This document shows, piece after piece, positions 15,337 to 17,762 of a stretch of DNA of 17,762 nt. A program made the translations under genes and the position numbers. The stretch lies in the NCBI GenBank assembly GCA_045605385.1, contig JAZUPW010000006.1:1-17762 (forward strand), written 5' to 3'. Every line of letters begins with the position of its first letter. Positions within the stretch are counted from its first letter, which is position 1. A model generated the notes under the pieces. That model saw only the letters and a list, made by a program, of their open reading frames with translations, was not told where the DNA came from and did no database searches. The DNA comes from SIG607 sp045605385 (lineage in GTDB: Bacteria; Bacillota; Clostridia; Oscillospirales; Acutalibacteraceae).

Positions 15337-16821
15337 TCACTTCTTAATATTTAGTCTTTTAGTATTTTTCGTAAGCGAAGAAGGCCGTGTGGTCATTTTA
15401 GAAAAAGGCGCTCTTATAAGGGTGTCTTTTAAACTGCTAAAGGAAAATTCAAGCGAAGGGCTAACGTAATCTATGCCGAAACTTGTAAGAGAATAAAGGT
15501 GACAGTGTAAAAGAACAATTCCTGTAAAAAATCCGTAAAGACCAAATACAGAAGAAGCAACCGTTAAGAATATTTTGCAGTAAAATACAGCACCTTTAAG
15601 GCGTGGTACCATAAGCCCCGCAATTCCGCAAAGCGCGGTTATAATAAGCACGGGGGCGCTTACAATACGTGCTTCTACCGCCGCTTGTCCCACCACAAGA
15701 CCACCTACAATGCTTAATGCGTGGCCCGAATTTTGTTGCATACGAAGTCCCGTTTCTTTTAACATTTCAAAGGTAACAATAAGCAATATAACTTCCGAAA
15801 ATGTTGAAAAAGGCACACCGCTTCTTGAAAACGCTATTGAATTTAAAAAAGCGGTTGGTAACAGTTCCGGATGAAAACAGGAGAGCGCAATAAAAATTGC
15901 GGGCAGAGTTATGGCAATATAAAAACAAAGGTAACGAAGTACTCTGCCTATTGCCGCAACCGAAAAATTGGTGTAGTAGTCGTCATCTGCCTGAAAATTT
16001 TCGGTGAATAAATAAGGAATTGTAAGCACAACGGGGGTGCCGTCGCACATAATAGCAATTCTGCCCTCTAATAACCGCGCGGCAACGGTGTCGGGGCGTT
16101 CGGTACTTCCCGCCGTTTTAAACAAAGTATAACGGTTTCGGTTTATAAGTTCGTTTATATAGTTTGTGTCTAAAATGCCGTCTATGTCTATTGCTTTAAT
16201 TTTTTTTACTACTCTTTTTAAGGTTTCTTTGTTAACAAGCGAATCAATATAGCAAATAAATATTTTTGTGTCGGTTTTTCTGCCTAAGTTCAGCATTTCT
16301 ATTTTTAAATCGGGCGTGGCAAGTCTTCTTCTAAGCGTTGCCGCATTAAACATAAGCGCTTCGTCAAAGCCTTCGCGAGAGCCTTGGCTTACCTGTTCGT
16401 TAGGCGGTTCGCTAATACCTCTTGTGCGCCACCCTTTTGTGTTTATAATAATGGCGTTTTTACAGTTTTCAATAAGTAAAACGCTGTCACCGTAAAGAAG
16501 CGAAGAAAGAAGCGAAGCAATATTGCTTTCCTGCTTCGATTCATTTGCGCAAACAATGTTTTCAGCGACAAAGGAAGATAAATTTTTATTGGACTTAACG
16601 CTTAAAACGGCAAGCGGCTTTAAAACGGCTTCGTTAATAATTTCGCTGTTTACCATACCGTCCATAAATAAAAGATAACAAACAACACCGTTTTTATTAA
16701 GGTTTATTTTACGGGTTCGAAACATTGCATCGTTTAAAAATATTTCCTTAAAAAAGGCAATGTCTTTTTGTATGTTTCCGCTTAAATATTTTGTTTTAAA
16801 ACTGTTTAATTCCCTGTTCAA
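15337..16821 (-). CDS. gerAA: Spore germination protein, GerAA family
   Basis: This is the A subunit of a Ger germinant receptor, with a large cytoplasmic N-domain and a C-terminal membrane domain, acting in the inner spore membrane. Family motifs are clear: FICYIDSLVNKETLKRVV, then LLEGRIAIMCDGTPVVLTIP, DYYTNF, and the membrane block KETGLRMQQNSGHALSIVGG followed by QAAVEARIVSAP. Four to five hydrophobic segments follow residue 300. I place the start at the TTG at 16819-16821: GAGGTG lies seven bases upstream. The in-frame ATG at 16887 would add 22 mostly hydrophobic residues unlike the family and has no ribosome binding site. The result is 494 residues, a normal size. It leads the gerAA-gerAC-gerAB operon. 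I see no convincing sigma-G promoter, although one is expected from the family. Confidence 0.92.
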   Translation of the reverse strand: MNRELNSFKTKYLSGNIQKDIAFFKEIFLNDAMFRTRKINLNKNGVVCYLLFMDGMVNSEIINEAVLKPLAVLSVKSNKNLSSFVAENIVCANESKQESNIASLLSSLLYGDSVLLIENCKNAIIINTKGWRTRGISEPPNEQVSQGSREGFDEALMFNAATLRRRLATPDLKIEMLNLGRKTDTKIFICYIDSLVNKETLKRVVKKIKAIDIDGILDTNYINELINRNRYTLFKTAGSTERPDTVAARLLEGRIAIMCDGTPVVLTIPYLFTENFQADDDYYTNFSVAAIGRVLRYLCFYIAITLPAIFIALSCFHPELLPTAFLNSIAFSRSGVPFSTFSEVILLIVTFEMLKETGLRMQQNSGHALSIVGGLVVGQAAVEARIVSAPVLIITALCGIAGLMVPRLKGAVFYCKIFLTVASSVFGLYGFFTGIVLLHCHLYSLTSFGIDYVSPSLEFSFSSLKDTLIRAPFSKMTTRPSSLTKNTKRLNIKK

Positions 16822-16892
16822 TTGAAAGCACCTCTTTTTTATTATTTCAAAAAGAAACATAAAAACACATAGAGGGTAAAAAAACATTTAAT

Positions 16893-16915
16893 TCTTTTGT
16901 GTTTTGTGGTATAAT
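16893..16915 (+). promoter_or_regulatory. Promoter of the O-acetyltransferase gene (extended -10)
   Basis: TATAAT (16910-16915) is preceded by TGG, giving an extended -10 (TGnTATAAT). No good -35 lies 17 bases upstream, which is usual for extended -10 promoters. The site sits in the 130-bp divergent gap between gerAA and the acetyltransferase gene. Confidence 0.55.
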
Positions 16916-16918
16916 ACC

Positions 16919-16933
16919 GTTTAATAATTAAAC
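16919..16933. promoter_or_regulatory. 15-bp palindrome at the predicted transcription start (possible operator)
   Basis: GTTTAATAATTAAAC is a perfect palindrome around a central base. It begins three bases after the -10, so it spans the expected transcription start. The position is that of a classical repressor operator. The high A+T content makes a chance origin possible. Confidence 0.4.
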
Positions 16934-16951
16934 TTTTCAGGAGATTTTAAT

Positions 16952-17575
16952 ATGACTGAATATGAAAAAATGCATAACGGAATGATTTACGATTGCCTTA
17001 CGGAAGAACTTGGTAACGTGCAAAAGGATAGTCACCGTCTTTGTGAACAATATAATAAACTTGGTGTTGATGATAAAGAAGAAAAGCAAAAGTTACTTCG
17101 CAAGCTGTTTCCAAATGATGATTTCGGTATTTATCGCACAATGGAAGCACCTATATTTATTGATAATCATAAAGAAATAAAAATAGGTGAAAACTTTTAT
17201 TCAAATATACATTTTTCGTTTATTGGCGGTAATACGGTAGAAATCGGCGATAACGTATTTATAGGTCCTTATTGCACGCTTGCAACGGGTATTCATTCAT
17301 TGATTGCGCAAGAGCGAAGAATAACCGTTGATGAAAACGGTGTTGCACACGATTTTGAATACGGAAAACCAATCAAAATAGGCAATGATGTATGGATCGC
17401 TTCGAATGTGACAATTTGCGGGGGCGTTATTATAGGGAACGGCAGTGTTATTGGCGCAGGCAGTGTGGTAACAAAGGATATCCCCGCAGGTGTTCTGGCG
17501 GCAGGAAATCCTTGTAGGGTTATTCGGGAAATTACCGAAAAAGACAGTATGTATCTAAAGGCAAAAAGCGAATAA
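16952..17575 (+). CDS. Maltose/galactoside O-acetyltransferase-like protein (LacA/Maa, left-handed beta-helix)
   Basis: This 207-residue protein belongs to the hexapeptide-repeat acyltransferases that move acetyl from acetyl-CoA onto a sugar hydroxyl. The N-terminal helical region (about residues 1-60) has the Maa-type pattern MHNGMIYDCL. The beta-helix shows imperfect hexapeptides such as VEIGDNVFIG, IKIGNDVWIA and VIIGNGSVIGAGSVV. His115 in the TGIHSL motif is the catalytic histidine, and AAGNPCRVIREI closes the fold as in LacA and Maa. The usual P after the histidine (HPLD) is replaced by SL, so the acceptor may differ. The start ATG follows AGGAG by eight bases. It is divergent from the ger operon and appears monocistronic. 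The exact sugar substrate cannot be deduced. Confidence 0.88.
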   Translation: MTEYEKMHNGMIYDCLTEELGNVQKDSHRLCEQYNKLGVDDKEEKQKLLRKLFPNDDFGIYRTMEAPIFIDNHKEIKIGENFYSNIHFSFIGGNTVEIGDNVFIGPYCTLATGIHSLIAQERRITVDENGVAHDFEYGKPIKIGNDVWIASNVTICGGVIIGNGSVIGAGSVVTKDIPAGVLAAGNPCRVIREITEKDSMYLKAKSE

Positions 17576-17592
17576 CAAATAAAGTGTTTCGC

Positions 17593-17712
17593 AGGCGTGA
17601 AGAGTTCGACTTTCGTCAGCCTAGCCAAAACATTTAAACCCGAACCAGCCTAAAAGGGCGGGTTTAAGGCGTATTTTGGCTCTTTGTCGCACATAGGCGA
17701 TAGCCTTATGTG
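17593..17712 (+). other. Structured non-coding tail with three consecutive hairpins
   Basis: After the acetyltransferase stop I see no gene to the end of the window. Three adjacent hairpins are present: a small one at 17593-17622 (AGGC/GCCT outer pairs); a long one at 17623-17681 built from AGCCAAAA/TTTTGGCT (17623-17630 with 17674-17681) and TTAAACCCG/CGGGTTTAA (17634-17642 with 17659-17667); and a third at 17690-17712 (CACATA-GGC with GCC-T-TATGTG). A 10-base direct repeat, GTGTTTCGCA, flanks the set at 17584-17593 and 17710-17719. None has a T-run, so a simple terminator is unlikely. A repeat element or a small structured RNA is possible. Confidence 0.45.
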
Positions 17713-17762
17713 TTTCGCATCACCAAAATCCACTCATAAAACCGCACCTTTTAGGTCGGAGA

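Noticed and set aside
16822..16887. Upstream ATG start for GerAA adding a hydrophobic leader
   Set aside because: The extra 22 residues do not resemble the family, and the ribosome binding site GAGGTG lies inside them, positioned for the TTG at 16821.
17601..17622. T-loop-like GAGTTCGACT suggesting a tRNA 3' end
   Set aside because: The flanking five-base arms do not pair as a T-stem, and no acceptor or anticodon arm can be drawn.
1..17762. Mobile elements, CRISPR arrays, rRNA or tRNA genes
   Set aside because: No transposase or integrase frames, no regular repeat-spacer arrays and no rRNA or tRNA cloverleaf patterns were seen on either strand.

Overview
The window is the replication-origin region of a low-GC, endospore-forming member of the Bacillota, most likely an anaerobic Clostridia. 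Three things support this: the gene order dnaA-dnaN-S4-recF-remB-gyrB-gyrA, a complete gerA-type spore germinant receptor operon, and the strong A+T bias. I cannot name a genus from sequence alone.

Layout. (1) 1-152 is non-coding and holds a strong hairpin and two long interlocking inverted repeats downstream of queG. (2) 153-1357 (minus) holds a short QueG-like Fe-S protein and TadA. They overlap by four bases, and both families act on tRNA position 34. (3) 1371-1412 holds two perfect copies of the ParB/Spo0J binding site parS, next to a terminator-like hairpin. (4) 1445-9615 (minus) is a tight chain: dnaN, an S4 protein, recF, remB, gyrB, gyrA and a CPBP membrane protease. (5) 9616-9876, between dnaA and dnaN, carries a cluster of degenerate DnaA-box-like 9-mers and is the best oriC candidate. 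(6) dnaA (9877-11190, minus) is separated by a very A+T-rich divergent promoter region from a small SLOG-type nucleotide-binding protein (plus).

(7) 11935-13697 (plus) holds a two-gene unit: a small beta-sandwich (carboxypeptidase-regulatory-like) protein, and a 455-residue protein with a SpoIID/LytB-like N-terminus and three peptidoglycan-binding repeats. Neither has a signal peptide. (8) 13654-16821 (minus) is a spore germination operon in the order gerAA-gerAC-gerAB, convergent with and overlapping the peptidoglycan-binding gene. Its GerAC is only about half the usual length. (9) 16952-17575 (plus) is a LacA/Maa-type O-acetyltransferase with its own promoter, followed by a structured non-coding tail of three adjacent hairpins.

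The minus-strand block (3-6) runs replication initiation, the sliding clamp, recombinational repair and supercoiling, with parS for origin segregation close by. The plus-strand pair (7) and the ger operon (8) look like a sporulation/germination island beside the origin, where rpmH-rnpA-yidC is often found in relatives. Origin-proximal genes enter the forespore first, which makes this placement suggestive. The strongest candidate for an undescribed system is the pair in (7): the SpoIID-like protein appears to keep the catalytic glutamate but is fused to cell-wall binding repeats and is apparently not secreted.
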